DNA of 36,127 nucleotides from Rossellomorea aquimaris TF-12 (GTDB lineage Bacteria; Bacillota; Bacilli; Bacillales; Bacillaceae_B). The stretch is taken from the NCBI RefSeq assembly GCF_001648555.1, contig NZ_LQXM01000017.1, forward strand, positions 1 to 36,127, given 5' to 3'. Below the pieces are notes generated by a model. The model had not been told where the DNA came from. It searched no databases and was given only the letters and a program-made list of their open reading frames with translations. The position numbers were made by a program, and so were the translations under genes. Below are positions 1 to 7,343 of the stretch, piece by piece; within the stretch, counting starts at the first letter, position 1; every line of letters begins with the position of its first letter.

Positions 1-21
1 GTTCGAATCCCGTACGGGTCA
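1..21 (+). tRNA. tRNA-Glu, 3' end only (partial)
   Basis: The window opens inside a tRNA. The first bases are the T-loop signature GTTCGAATC, followed by the 3' halves of the T stem and acceptor stem, ending ACGGGTCA with no encoded CCA. This end matches my memory of Bacillus tRNA-Glu, but the anticodon lies outside the window, so the identity is inferred. It reads on the plus strand, toward the minus-strand gene cluster. Confidence 0.75.
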
Positions 22-30
22 TTTTTAAAA

Positions 31-57
31 GACTATCCTTTGAGATAGTCTTTTTTT
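31..57 (+). terminator. Rho-independent terminator of the tRNA unit
   Basis: A 7-bp perfect stem (GACTATC / GATAGTC) with a 6-base loop is followed by seven T on the plus strand, ten bases after the tRNA-Glu end. Confidence 0.88.
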
Positions 58-162
58 GTCATATGACTAGTAAATTGGATGATGTTATTCTTGTAAAAAG
101 GCAAAGTGGTCCGATTCTTTGAATAATCGAGCCGTTTTACATTAAAACCTAATTAAAACAAC

Positions 163-191
163 AAAGCCTGAAGGATCTATCCTTCAGGCTT
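163..191 (-). terminator. Terminator of the DinB-like gene
   Basis: An 11-bp-class perfect stem (GCCTGAAGGAT with its complement) is followed on the minus strand by TTTGTTGTTTT. The stop codon of the DinB-like gene lies within the stem. A-rich flanks on both sides may allow weak termination from plus as well. Confidence 0.8.
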
Positions 192-636
192 TTTCAATTT
201 GATTTCGATGGTGCTTGTCATGACCAAGAAAGTCTTCAAGGTATTCTCTTAATGTAAATCGGTGTTCTCCTACCGTAAAAGAATGTTCAATTTCATTATC
301 TTCTAATGATTCTATATAAGCGATGACGGATTTACGTGTTTTCACACTCTCATCAATCAGTTCCTGTTGTGTCACAACCTCATGTGCATAGTTTTCCGCT
401 GCCTGGTTGAATGGTTGAAACTCAGGAAAAGGAGTGAATGCTGCTTCGTTATGCAATCTTGAGTAAATCTCTTTTAATGAATACTGATCCCATTTCATAA
501 TGTGAGAAACAATAGCAGCAAGGGACCATTTCTCATCCTGTATGGGTGAGAACCATTTTTCTTCCTTAACCTCATTTAACTGTTCCAGCCAATTTACAAA
601 CTCTTCATGATGTGTCACTATTTCTACTTTATTCAT
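184..636 (-). CDS. DinB-like / DinB_2 superfamily protein
   Basis: A protein of about 150 residues with the four-helix DinB-like pattern. A histidine at about residue 45 (SHIMKWD) and a C-terminal cluster at about 139-143 (GHDKHH) are in the usual places of the metal ligands of this superfamily. Family members include bacillithiol- or metal-dependent transferases and proteins of unknown role, so no specific reaction can be given. I start it at the ATG at 636, because GGAGG sits 5 bases upstream; the ATG twelve bases earlier overlaps that ribosome binding site. It stands alone between two terminators. I do not recall an equivalent gene beside yabR in B. subtilis, so it may be an insertion in the conserved block. 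Confidence 0.8.
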   Translation of the reverse strand: MNKVEIVTHHEEFVNWLEQLNEVKEEKWFSPIQDEKWSLAAIVSHIMKWDQYSLKEIYSRLHNEAAFTPFPEFQPFNQAAENYAHEVVTQQELIDESVKTRKSVIAYIESLEDNEIEHSFTVGEHRFTLREYLEDFLGHDKHHRNQIEKA

Positions 637-696
637 AAAGTCCTCCATTAATCTGATTTACTTTCTATATTCGGGAAATGATTAAGGATCTCCTTT

Positions 697-718
697 GTTA
701 TAACCCAAGCCTTATAAC
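697..718. repeat. Inverted repeat upstream of the DinB-like gene
   Basis: GTTATAA and TTATAAC are perfect 7-base inverted arms separated by 8 bases, 61 bases upstream of the chosen start codon. It could be an operator for the downstream gene. This is inference only; no regulator is identified. Confidence 0.4.
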
Positions 719-720
719 AT

Positions 721-757
721 AAAAAAACAGGCACGGCCATTGATGGCCGTGCCTGTT
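721..757 (-). terminator. Terminator of yabR
   Basis: A long GC-rich stem (ACAGGCACGGCCAT and its complement) with a very short loop is followed on the minus strand by seven T. It ends the divIC-yabR transcription unit. Confidence 0.93.
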
Positions 758-798
758 TCTACCGTAAGAACCTGCTATATTAGTTAATAGACAGCAAG

Positions 799-1227
799 TT
801 AACCTCTTTTCGCCCCTTTTCCGCCACGTCGAGATTCGGTGTTTTTCTTTAAAGATGATAGGCGTTCTTCACTGTCTTTCATGAAACGCGCCATCTTTTG
901 TTCGAAACTCTCTTTTGTACGTGTGTCATTTTGTTTATTGTTGCTACGTGGGCGTTGAGGACGCTGAGGGCGCTGTGAACGTTGTGGTGGTTGCTCTTTC
1001 GCTTTTCGGATAGATAAACCGATTTTCCCATCTTTCTCAACATTAATTACTTTTACTGTTACTTCGTCGCCAACTTTAAGGTGTTCGTTGATATCCTTAA
1101 CATAGTTGTCTGCAACTTCACTAATGTGAACTAAACCTGTTGAACCTTCCGATAATTCCACGAACGCTCCGAAATTTGTGATACCTGTTACCTTACCCTG
1201 TAACTTGCTGCCTACTTCGATTGACAT
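799..1227 (-). CDS. yabR: S1 domain RNA-binding protein YabR
   Basis: Residues 1 to about 75 form one S1 RNA-binding domain: the GSKLQGKVTGITNFGAFVEL start and the VGDEVTVKVINVEKDGKIGLS end are typical. The rest is a basic, low-complexity tail with a QRPQRPQRP repeat, likely disordered and nucleic-acid binding. At 142 residues it is slightly longer than B. subtilis YabR (about 128), with the difference in the tail. An AAGGAGGAG site precedes the ATG. It follows divIC, as in B. subtilis, and ends at a strong terminator. The exact role of YabR is not established; general RNA binding, perhaps ribosome-linked, is inference from the domain. Confidence 0.93.
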   Translation of the reverse strand: MSIEVGSKLQGKVTGITNFGAFVELSEGSTGLVHISEVADNYVKDINEHLKVGDEVTVKVINVEKDGKIGLSIRKAKEQPPQRSQRPQRPQRPRSNNKQNDTRTKESFEQKMARFMKDSEERLSSLKKNTESRRGGKGAKRG

Positions 1228-1301
1228 AAAAGAAATGCTCCTCCTTAAAATTATAAAAGATAAACCTTATTATATATTATAGCCAATTAAAAAAAAGAGT
1301 G

Positions 1302-1691
1302 TCAATAAGACACCTCTTCTTCTTTCTCTTTATCTGGCTCTGGAATGTTAAAAATAATTTCTCCATCGTCAGACAAAAAGTAGTCTCGACGCGCTAGTTT
1401 AGCTATATACTCATCATCGTTAAGCTTCACAATCTCCTCTTCTAGGGCAGATTGCTTATCTTTTAGGTGTTCTAACTTTTTTTCTAATTGTGCTTTTTCA
1501 GCACGTTTATCTTCTAAAACCTGGGTCCTGGAAATGAGAGTTGACACTAAAAATCCACTAATTGCCAATACTAATACAAAAAATAATGATAATCTACGGA
1601 CCAAACGTTTTTTTCTCTTAGAAGATGAATGATGGATATGCTCCTGATGTCGAACATATTCATTTTCCATAGATGTTACGTTTTTTCTCAT
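1302..1691 (-). CDS. divIC: Cell division protein DivIC (FtsB-like)
   Basis: Septum protein of the DivIC/FtsB family, which forms a membrane complex with FtsL and DivIB. The 129-residue protein has a basic cytoplasmic N-terminus (SSKRKKRLVRRL), one membrane segment at about residues 36-54, then an extracellular coiled coil (about 58-92) and a short acidic tail. This is the family's usual layout. The start is the ATG at 1691, because AGGAGG lies 7 bases upstream. A TTG two codons earlier is in frame but only one base from the ribosome binding site. It sits 45 bases after yabQ. Confidence 0.94.
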   Translation of the reverse strand: MRKNVTSMENEYVRHQEHIHHSSSKRKKRLVRRLSLFFVLVLAISGFLVSTLISRTQVLEDKRAEKAQLEKKLEHLKDKQSALEEEIVKLNDDEYIAKLARRDYFLSDDGEIIFNIPEPDKEKEEEVSY

Positions 1692-1736
1692 TTCCAAACC
1701 TCCTTTACACGTTGAAATGGTATTTGGGTGCAGCTC

Positions 1737-2384
1737 CTATTCTTCAGGAGGCTTTTTCCACCGTTTTACCACTCTATATATCTTTTTGATATACTTCCTT
1801 AAAATTCCTGCCATTTTATTATATAACTTCTCGACTCTTTTTGTAATATTTTTCGGCAATAAATTCCATATTATCTTACAAACCCACCATATTGGAGCAG
1901 TTACGAGCTTAAGAGACCAGATAATGATTTTATACACTACCTTAAACAAAAAGAGTATGATCGATAATAGACCCTTTCCTATCCCCATTAAAATAGTAAC
2001 GAGGAGTAGCACTATCCATTTTATCGGCGAATAAATGAGTTTTTTTACCATTTTCACTCCAAAATTATAAAGTGAAATAAAAAATTGAATCATACGCTCT
2101 AAAAAAAGGAGGTACTGCTGCTTGATTAAAGCCTGATAGCCAGCAAATCCACATAATAATGCAACAAATATATAGAACCGGATATCCCCAAAATTCACAA
2201 CAAACAAAATATAAAATATGGATAGAGCTTGAAAAATCCAAAATAAAATGTCATTTAAAAACACAAGCCATTTTTTTCTTTCAGAACGATTTAAGAATCG
2301 ATTATACGTATCGAGTGTCGCACCAAATAATGCTCCCATCCCAATCATGGAAAGCATGGTATAAAACTGAGTGGTGAGCGTCAT
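1737..2384 (-). CDS. yabQ: Spore cortex biosynthesis protein YabQ
   Basis: A 215-residue membrane protein with several hydrophobic segments (about 8-25, 42-62, 66-84, 120-150) and a strongly basic, tryptophan-rich C-terminal third. It matches YabQ, a mother-cell membrane protein needed for spore cortex formation in B. subtilis. Its ATG overlaps the yabP stop as ATGA, so the two are translationally coupled. The C-terminal half is longer in hydrophobic/basic repeats than I expect of the core domain, but this part is variable in the family. Confidence 0.92.
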   Translation of the reverse strand: MTLTTQFYTMLSMIGMGALFGATLDTYNRFLNRSERKKWLVFLNDILFWIFQALSIFYILFVVNFGDIRFYIFVALLCGFAGYQALIKQQYLLFLERMIQFFISLYNFGVKMVKKLIYSPIKWIVLLLVTILMGIGKGLLSIILFLFKVVYKIIIWSLKLVTAPIWWVCKIIWNLLPKNITKRVEKLYNKMAGILRKYIKKIYRVVKRWKKPPEE

Positions 2385-2683
2385 CGAAACAGTTTGCTAA
2401 AGAAGCCTTTAGCCTTCTCCCCACTGTGCTCATCCAGGTAGACCAGATCGAACACCTTTCCTTTAATGGAAACAATGCCCTTGTCTACATCTAAATTTTT
2501 CATTTGGAGATTTTGACCTCTGACAGATAAAAACCCCATGACAGTTTCTAGTAAAAATTCTTCGTTATCAAAGCTTTCTACTTGTTTGACACCTGTAATA
2601 TCGAGTAGCTTTCTTCCTCTCATCATTACATCATGCTCTTGATACGTCACTTTATCTTTATTTCCATCATAATATTGGTTCAT
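2381..2683 (-). CDS. yabP: Sporulation protein YabP
   Basis: A 100-residue soluble protein of the YabP/YqfC family. The motifs MRGRKLLDITGVKQVESFD and FLLETVMGFLSVRGQNLQM are the conserved core. In B. subtilis it belongs to the SigmaE regulon. Two in-frame ATGs are six bases apart. I prefer the second (2683), because GAGGG lies 6 bases upstream of it and only one base or less from the first (2689). The gene is coupled to yabQ by a 4-base overlap. Confidence 0.92.
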   Translation of the reverse strand: MNQYYDGNKDKVTYQEHDVMMRGRKLLDITGVKQVESFDNEEFLLETVMGFLSVRGQNLQMKNLDVDKGIVSIKGKVFDLVYLDEHSGEKAKGFFSKLFR

Positions 2684-2781
2684 CCTCATCCCTCACATTC
2701 CAATAGTACAAGCTTTGTAACTATATGTATGTGAAATCGAGAAAAATAGAACCAATTTAGATAGTACTTAATATGTAATGT

Positions 2782-3060
2782 CTATTCTGTTTCTTCTTGA
2801 ATTCGTTCTTCAGAAAGGACAGAATAAAGTCCACTGGCTTCATCTTTTTTGGTTGTTTCAATAAGCCTTTCTACCTTTACCCTCATAATCTTTTGTCCAA
2901 ACCTTACACTTAATTCGTCTCCCACTTTTACATTTGAGCTTGCTTTAGCTTGCAACCCATTTACTGAAATACGACCTTGATCAGCAATTTCTTTCGCAAG
3001 GGTTCTTCGTTTTATTAATCTTGAAACTTTTAAAAATTTATCTAATCTCATGGATACCAT
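2782..3060 (-). CDS. yabO: S4 domain RNA-binding protein (YabO/RqcP, Hsp15-like)
   Basis: An S4 RNA-binding domain protein. MRLDKFLKVSRLIKRRTLAK, GRISVNG and DELSVRFGQK are the typical S4 signatures. In B. subtilis the ortholog (RqcP) acts in ribosome-associated quality control with RqcH, helping alanine tailing of stalled chains on the 50S subunit. The reading frame is open further upstream, but AAGGAG lies 10 bases before the ATG at 3060, giving a protein of 92 residues that begins MVSMRLDKF; B. subtilis starts at MRLDKF. With this start the gene begins 14 bases after the yabN stop. Confidence 0.93.
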   Translation of the reverse strand: MVSMRLDKFLKVSRLIKRRTLAKEIADQGRISVNGLQAKASSNVKVGDELSVRFGQKIMRVKVERLIETTKKDEASGLYSVLSEERIQEETE

Positions 3061-3074
3061 TCTATAAAATCTCC

Positions 3075-4538
3075 TTACTTTATATTCTTCTTCTTTGCTT
3101 CGTTCCAATAATCATCCAGTTCTTCGAGCGTATAATCTTCAAAGCTTTTACCTGATAGCTGAACTTGTTCCTCTACGTAGGAAAAGCGGCGATAGAATTT
3201 CGTGTTTGTCATAGCAAGTGCTTCTTCTGGAAACACTTTATAAAATCGAGCCACATTCACAAGAGCGAAAAGGATGTCTCCAAATTCTTCCTTTATCTTC
3301 TTTTCACTATTATTCTCGACTTCCCTTTCAAATTCCTTTAATTCTTCCCACACCTTTTCCCGGGCACCTTTGGCATCTGTCCAATCAAAGCCCACTTTAG
3401 AAGCATTTTTCTGATATTCATAAGCTTTCAATAAAGCCGGCATTCCCTTTGCCACATTCTTTAGCATTGGTTCGAGATCATTCTGGTTTTTTTCTTGCTT
3501 TTTTATTTGATCCCAATTTGCTTTTACCTGCTCTGAGTTTTCAACCTCAACAGTGCCAAATACATGTGGGTGTCTACGGACCATTTTGGAGGCAGTGCTT
3601 TCTATGACTTCCTCCATAGTAAACATCCCTTCATCTTCTCCGATTTGGGCATGTAGCATGATTTGTAAGAGTACATCTCCTAATTCCTCAATCATATGGT
3701 CGATATCATCTTCATCAATAGCTTCTAACAACTCATAGGTTTCCTCTAATAAATACTTTTTCAACGATTGATGAGATTGTTCCTTATCCCACGGACACCC
3801 ATTCGGTCCTCTTAAAGTCGTAATGATCTCTCTTAAAGTGGCATATTGTTTATACGTGGTCTCCATTTTATTCGCCGCTGGAACATATAGACTTGTAAGG
3901 TTACTTAGATTCGCCGCGCGATCAAGTTCAACTAAAGGAACGTGCTCAACCTTTTCGTCCTTACTTCCGGCAGCCGTTACTAATGCTACTTCATAATCAT
4001 ATGGATAGAGCTCCATTAACGTAAGCTTCACCTCAGAAGCAATGAACCCATCGTATACTTGACCAATAATGAGCTGTTGGTTCATGCGAATGTCCTGTAC
4101 TTTTAGGCTTGTTCCATCTAAAAGCTGAAAGCCATCAATAGGATCAGCACCAACAGAAGCAAACAAGGCATCAATAAAGCTCTGTCCTCCACCAATTTCC
4201 ACTTTGATTCTTCCATCCTTTTGAAGGTCTAATAGCATTTGTACGGTTTTTTCCGCTACTAATGGGTGACCAGGTACAGCATAAACAATGGAATGTATTT
4301 GAACTTCTGAAACGAGTTCTTTTACGATTTCCTCATAGACATGATCAAATTGGTCATGCTTCTCATAAATTTCATCAAAGGAACGAAACGCCACTCCCTC
4401 TTCTACAAGGTCTCTTACAACTGGATGTTCCTTTGTTCTTAATAACAAGCTTGTACTATTTTTAATTTGACGATATACACCTAATGGCAGCTGTTCCAAA
4501 TCTCCTGCACCTAGTCCTACAATCGTAATCGTATGCAT
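3075..4538 (-). CDS. yabN: Nucleoside triphosphate pyrophosphohydrolase YabN (methylase-like + MazG)
   Basis: A two-part protein of 487 residues. The N-terminal part (about 1-220, with VGLGAGD at 7-13) resembles tetrapyrrole/SAM methylases. The C-terminal part is MazG: GPNGCPWD at 244-251, the metal-binding EETYELLEAID helix at about 266-276, EELGDVLL near 285, and a second MazG-like helix pair near 420 (EEFGDILFALV). MazG hydrolyses NTPs to NMP and pyrophosphate, probably a house-cleaning role; the methylase-like half has no proven substrate. AAGGAG precedes the ATG. It lies 12 bases after yabM and 14 bases before yabO. Confidence 0.95.
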   Translation of the reverse strand: MHTITIVGLGAGDLEQLPLGVYRQIKNSTSLLLRTKEHPVVRDLVEEGVAFRSFDEIYEKHDQFDHVYEEIVKELVSEVQIHSIVYAVPGHPLVAEKTVQMLLDLQKDGRIKVEIGGGQSFIDALFASVGADPIDGFQLLDGTSLKVQDIRMNQQLIIGQVYDGFIASEVKLTLMELYPYDYEVALVTAAGSKDEKVEHVPLVELDRAANLSNLTSLYVPAANKMETTYKQYATLREIITTLRGPNGCPWDKEQSHQSLKKYLLEETYELLEAIDEDDIDHMIEELGDVLLQIMLHAQIGEDEGMFTMEEVIESTASKMVRRHPHVFGTVEVENSEQVKANWDQIKKQEKNQNDLEPMLKNVAKGMPALLKAYEYQKNASKVGFDWTDAKGAREKVWEELKEFEREVENNSEKKIKEEFGDILFALVNVARFYKVFPEEALAMTNTKFYRRFSYVEEQVQLSGKSFEDYTLEELDDYWNEAKKKNIK

Positions 4539-4550
4539 AATAGTCTCCTT

Positions 4551-6170
4551 TTACGTTTCATTCTTTTTTTGAATTTTGTTCATAAGCCAGACCCATTTAG
4601 TCCCAAAAGGCAGAAAGCTGATTTCGTCTTTAGATAAAACATTGCCTCGTAAGAAGATAACTAAAAATATGACTCCTCCAAGTAAAACGCCACCTAATGA
4701 AAAAATGACAGAAAGCTCTCTTTCAGGCATTCCTTTTGATAAAAGTGTATCATAAAGCTGTAAAAATCCCTGCAACACGATTGTCATGATCCCTCCGCTT
4801 AAGAGCATCGTTCTATAAAAAGACACCTCTATAATACGAAGGGGAAATAGACGGCGTAATTTTATGATCATCAAACCAGCTATCACCGCTAAGGAAACAA
4901 TGGTCGCTAAAGATGCACCCATGGTCCCCATGACAGGAACCAATAATGTATTCCCAATATATTTCAATACTATTCCTATAATGATGCTTAAAGCCGGGTA
5001 ATAAATATTCCCAATTCCTTGAAAGATACCAGAAAAGGTGAGAATCAGACAACTAAAGAAAATAGAAATACAAAATACGGCAATTACTCCTGAACCCAGG
5101 GAGTTTTCAAATAACATGGTATTCGTAGGTACTATAAGATTGATAATACCTAGTGTTGCAGCAAACCCAATGGCAATACTAATTTTCAAGGATAACTGAC
5201 TATACTCCCTAACCAAGGACTGATTTTTATTCATAAAAGCACTCGTCACTAATGGAACAATCGTTAATGATATGGATGTAGCCACAACGGTCCCCAGTTG
5301 TACGAAAGGCTGACCCCGGTCATAAATCCCCTTCCATTTCTTCGCCACTTCCCCTTCCATTCCAGAAGACGTAAGCAGTGCATACAAATTTAAAGAATCG
5401 ACAAATTGCAGAAGGACTAATAACATTGCACTAACACAAACGGCCGTACCATTTTTCAGCAACCGCAACCAAACCTGTTTACTATCTTTCCTTAGTGTCA
5501 AAGCTTGTAATGAGAATAATTTTTCCTTATGGGCTGCCAAAAAGAAAAATAATACGAACACTCCCCCAATTCCACCGGTAATCGATCCGAACAATGCACC
5601 ATTTCCTGTTATGTACAAAGAGTATCCTTGAGATATTAAAAGGGTAGAAAAAAAAAGTATTGTCGTTACTCTTATGGTTTGTTCAACGACTTGTGACACA
5701 GCAGTAGGTACCATGTTTTCCTTTCCTTGGTAGTATCCTCTCATGACAGATAAGGGCGCTAACAATAAGAAAGATAAAGATATAACTTGAATCAAAGGGG
5801 TCAGGAGTGGATCTCCCATCCAGCCTGCTATGAACTCAGCTCCAAAATACACTCCTATAAACCAAATGAAACCGACCGTACTTAAGAATAAAAAGGAGGT
5901 AAGAGCGACTCTTTTCGCTCCCTCTTCATCCTGTTCTTCAAGCTTTTCTGCAACCATCTTCGAGATAATCACCGGGAATCCATAAGTAGATAATGCAATA
6001 GCAATACCATAAAAGGGATACACTTGCTGATATATATAAAACCCAACATCCCCAACAATATTTTGAAACGGAACACGATATACTGCACTTAAAATCTTCG
6101 TGATTAAAGCGGCAATCGTTAATACCATGGCCCCTTTCAAAAACTGGTTGGAGGAATATTTCTTACTCAA
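4551..6170 (-). CDS. yabM: MurJ/SpoVB-like polysaccharide export flippase YabM
   Basis: A polytopic membrane protein of about 539 residues from the MATE/MurJ-type lipid flippase family (SpoVB, YabM, YkvU, YtgP group). The N-terminal FLKGAMVLTIAALITKI and YRVPFQNIVGD are characteristic of the SpoVB branch. It likely moves lipid-linked saccharides across the membrane; the substrate is not known. The frame is open to a GTG at 6206 that lacks a ribosome binding site. I choose the TTG at 6170 (starting MSKKYSSNQF), which has AGGCAGGA 7 bases upstream. It heads the yabM-yabN-yabO string of close genes. Confidence 0.9.
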   Translation of the reverse strand: MSKKYSSNQFLKGAMVLTIAALITKILSAVYRVPFQNIVGDVGFYIYQQVYPFYGIAIALSTYGFPVIISKMVAEKLEEQDEEGAKRVALTSFLFLSTVGFIWFIGVYFGAEFIAGWMGDPLLTPLIQVISLSFLLLAPLSVMRGYYQGKENMVPTAVSQVVEQTIRVTTILFFSTLLISQGYSLYITGNGALFGSITGGIGGVFVLFFFLAAHKEKLFSLQALTLRKDSKQVWLRLLKNGTAVCVSAMLLVLLQFVDSLNLYALLTSSGMEGEVAKKWKGIYDRGQPFVQLGTVVATSISLTIVPLVTSAFMNKNQSLVREYSQLSLKISIAIGFAATLGIINLIVPTNTMLFENSLGSGVIAVFCISIFFSCLILTFSGIFQGIGNIYYPALSIIIGIVLKYIGNTLLVPVMGTMGASLATIVSLAVIAGLMIIKLRRLFPLRIIEVSFYRTMLLSGGIMTIVLQGFLQLYDTLLSKGMPERELSVIFSLGGVLLGGVIFLVIFLRGNVLSKDEISFLPFGTKWVWLMNKIQKKNET

Positions 6171-6409
6171 CGAGTTTTCCTGCCTTTCTATGTGAATGAC
6201 TTTCACTTCACAAATAGAGAATAATTTAGATTATGTACTCGTCATTTTATCATATAAAAAGCACTTTCCTTAAAGATTGTGGTTTTAAAACAAGAGGTTT
6301 TTTCAAGATGTATGTGCCAAATAGTGAGGGGAACTGCTCTACTATTTTGGGATAATTGGTTTAGAAAAGCTGATTTTCAATTCATAACTAATCATTCTGA
6401 AAATAACCT

Positions 6410-6440
6410 AAAAAAAGAAGAGTGGCAAAAGATGCCACTC
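6410..6440 (-). terminator. Terminator of spoVT
   Basis: A perfect 8-bp stem (GAGTGGCA / TGCCACTC) with a 5-base loop is followed on the minus strand by TTCTTTTTTT. It separates spoVT from yabM. Confidence 0.92.
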
Positions 6441-6449
6441 CTTTAACAA

Positions 6450-6986
6450 CTATTGTTCCATTTGTCTTGCTAAAAAGCCAGCTGCCGTTTCTACTGCTTT
6501 TTGTTCTACTTCGCCTACTGTGCGATCTTTTGAAAAGATCGCTACTGCTCCAATTGGATCACCATTTGCTACAATCGGTGCAATCGTGTAGGAAGCTAAA
6601 TCTTCATCATGTCCATCAACAAGCTCTGCTTGTCCTTGTTGAGTGTGTAATAGAGACGTGCGGTCATCCATTACTTTCTCTACTAGTTCACTGATGTTCT
6701 TATTTAAATATTCTTTCTTTGAAGCGCCAGAGATGGCAATGACCGAATCTCTATCACAAATTAAAACGGCACTTCCTAAACTGTCGTATAAGGCTTCACC
6801 ATATTCCTTTGCAAAATCCCCAAGCTCACTTATAGGAGAGTATTTCTTTAAGATGACTTCCCCGTCACGATCAACGAAGATTTCTAGAGGGTCTCCTTCA
6901 CGAATCCTTAATGTCCTGCGAATTTCTTTCGGAATGACAACACGCCCTAAATCATCAATACGACGAACAATACCAGTTGCTTTCAT
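6450..6986 (-). CDS. spoVT: Stage V sporulation regulator SpoVT
   Basis: A transcription factor of 178 residues, the usual length. Residues 1-50 are an AbrB-type swapped-hairpin DNA-binding domain (MKATGIVRRIDDLGRVVIPK), nearly the same motif as in AbrB encoded at 27751. Residues about 55-178 form the GAF-like sensor domain. In B. subtilis SpoVT tunes SigmaG-dependent genes in the forespore and affects coat and germination. GAGG lies 9 bases before the ATG. It has its own terminator and a long leader region. I found no clean SigmaG promoter here, though a SigB-like one lies further upstream (7179-7204). Confidence 0.97.
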   Translation of the reverse strand: MKATGIVRRIDDLGRVVIPKEIRRTLRIREGDPLEIFVDRDGEVILKKYSPISELGDFAKEYGEALYDSLGSAVLICDRDSVIAISGASKKEYLNKNISELVEKVMDDRTSLLHTQQGQAELVDGHDEDLASYTIAPIVANGDPIGAVAIFSKDRTVGEVEQKAVETAAGFLARQMEQ

Positions 6987-7343
6987 CTATAGTTGCCTCA
7001 CTTTCATCAGATGATTTTTATAGCGATGTACTCTATCGGTTGTGAATACAACGCCATTATTGAGTTTAGTATCTTACATCTTAGAAGTTCTATACACATT
7101 GCGTAATTTTTTTCTGTAATTTCACTAAAATGCTAATGCAGGTTAACTTTTCCATTGTTGGCAGCTGCATAAATACTAATACCCCTATCATAGTAAAGTA
7201 AAACCATAAACGCGTTTACAGTTTAGTTACAAGATGATAACGAATAATAGGAAATGCTGTTATATTTATGAAATATATCGTTAATTTGGAATCATTCTTG
7301 TATCTTTCTGTTAATGAATGGGACAACTAGAATAAACTGTACC
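6987..7343. other. Geneless spacer between mfd and spoVT
   Basis: This 357-base AT-rich spacer must contain the spoVT promoter. I see no terminator for mfd and no small gene with a ribosome binding site. It holds a perfect palindrome TAAACGCGTTTA (7207-7218) next to a SigB-like promoter match. Confidence 0.6.
7179..7204 (-). promoter_or_regulatory. Candidate SigB-type promoter upstream of spoVT
   Basis: On the minus strand GTTTTA - 14 bases - GGGTAT matches the SigmaB consensus (GTTTAA / GGGTAT) at 11 of 12 positions with the right spacing. It lies 193 bases before the spoVT start, which is far. It could be a chance match in AT-rich DNA. Confidence 0.35.

Noticed and set aside
1717..2034. 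A 105-codon plus-strand frame within yabQ
   Set aside because: It is antisense to a well-supported gene and has no upstream translation signal.
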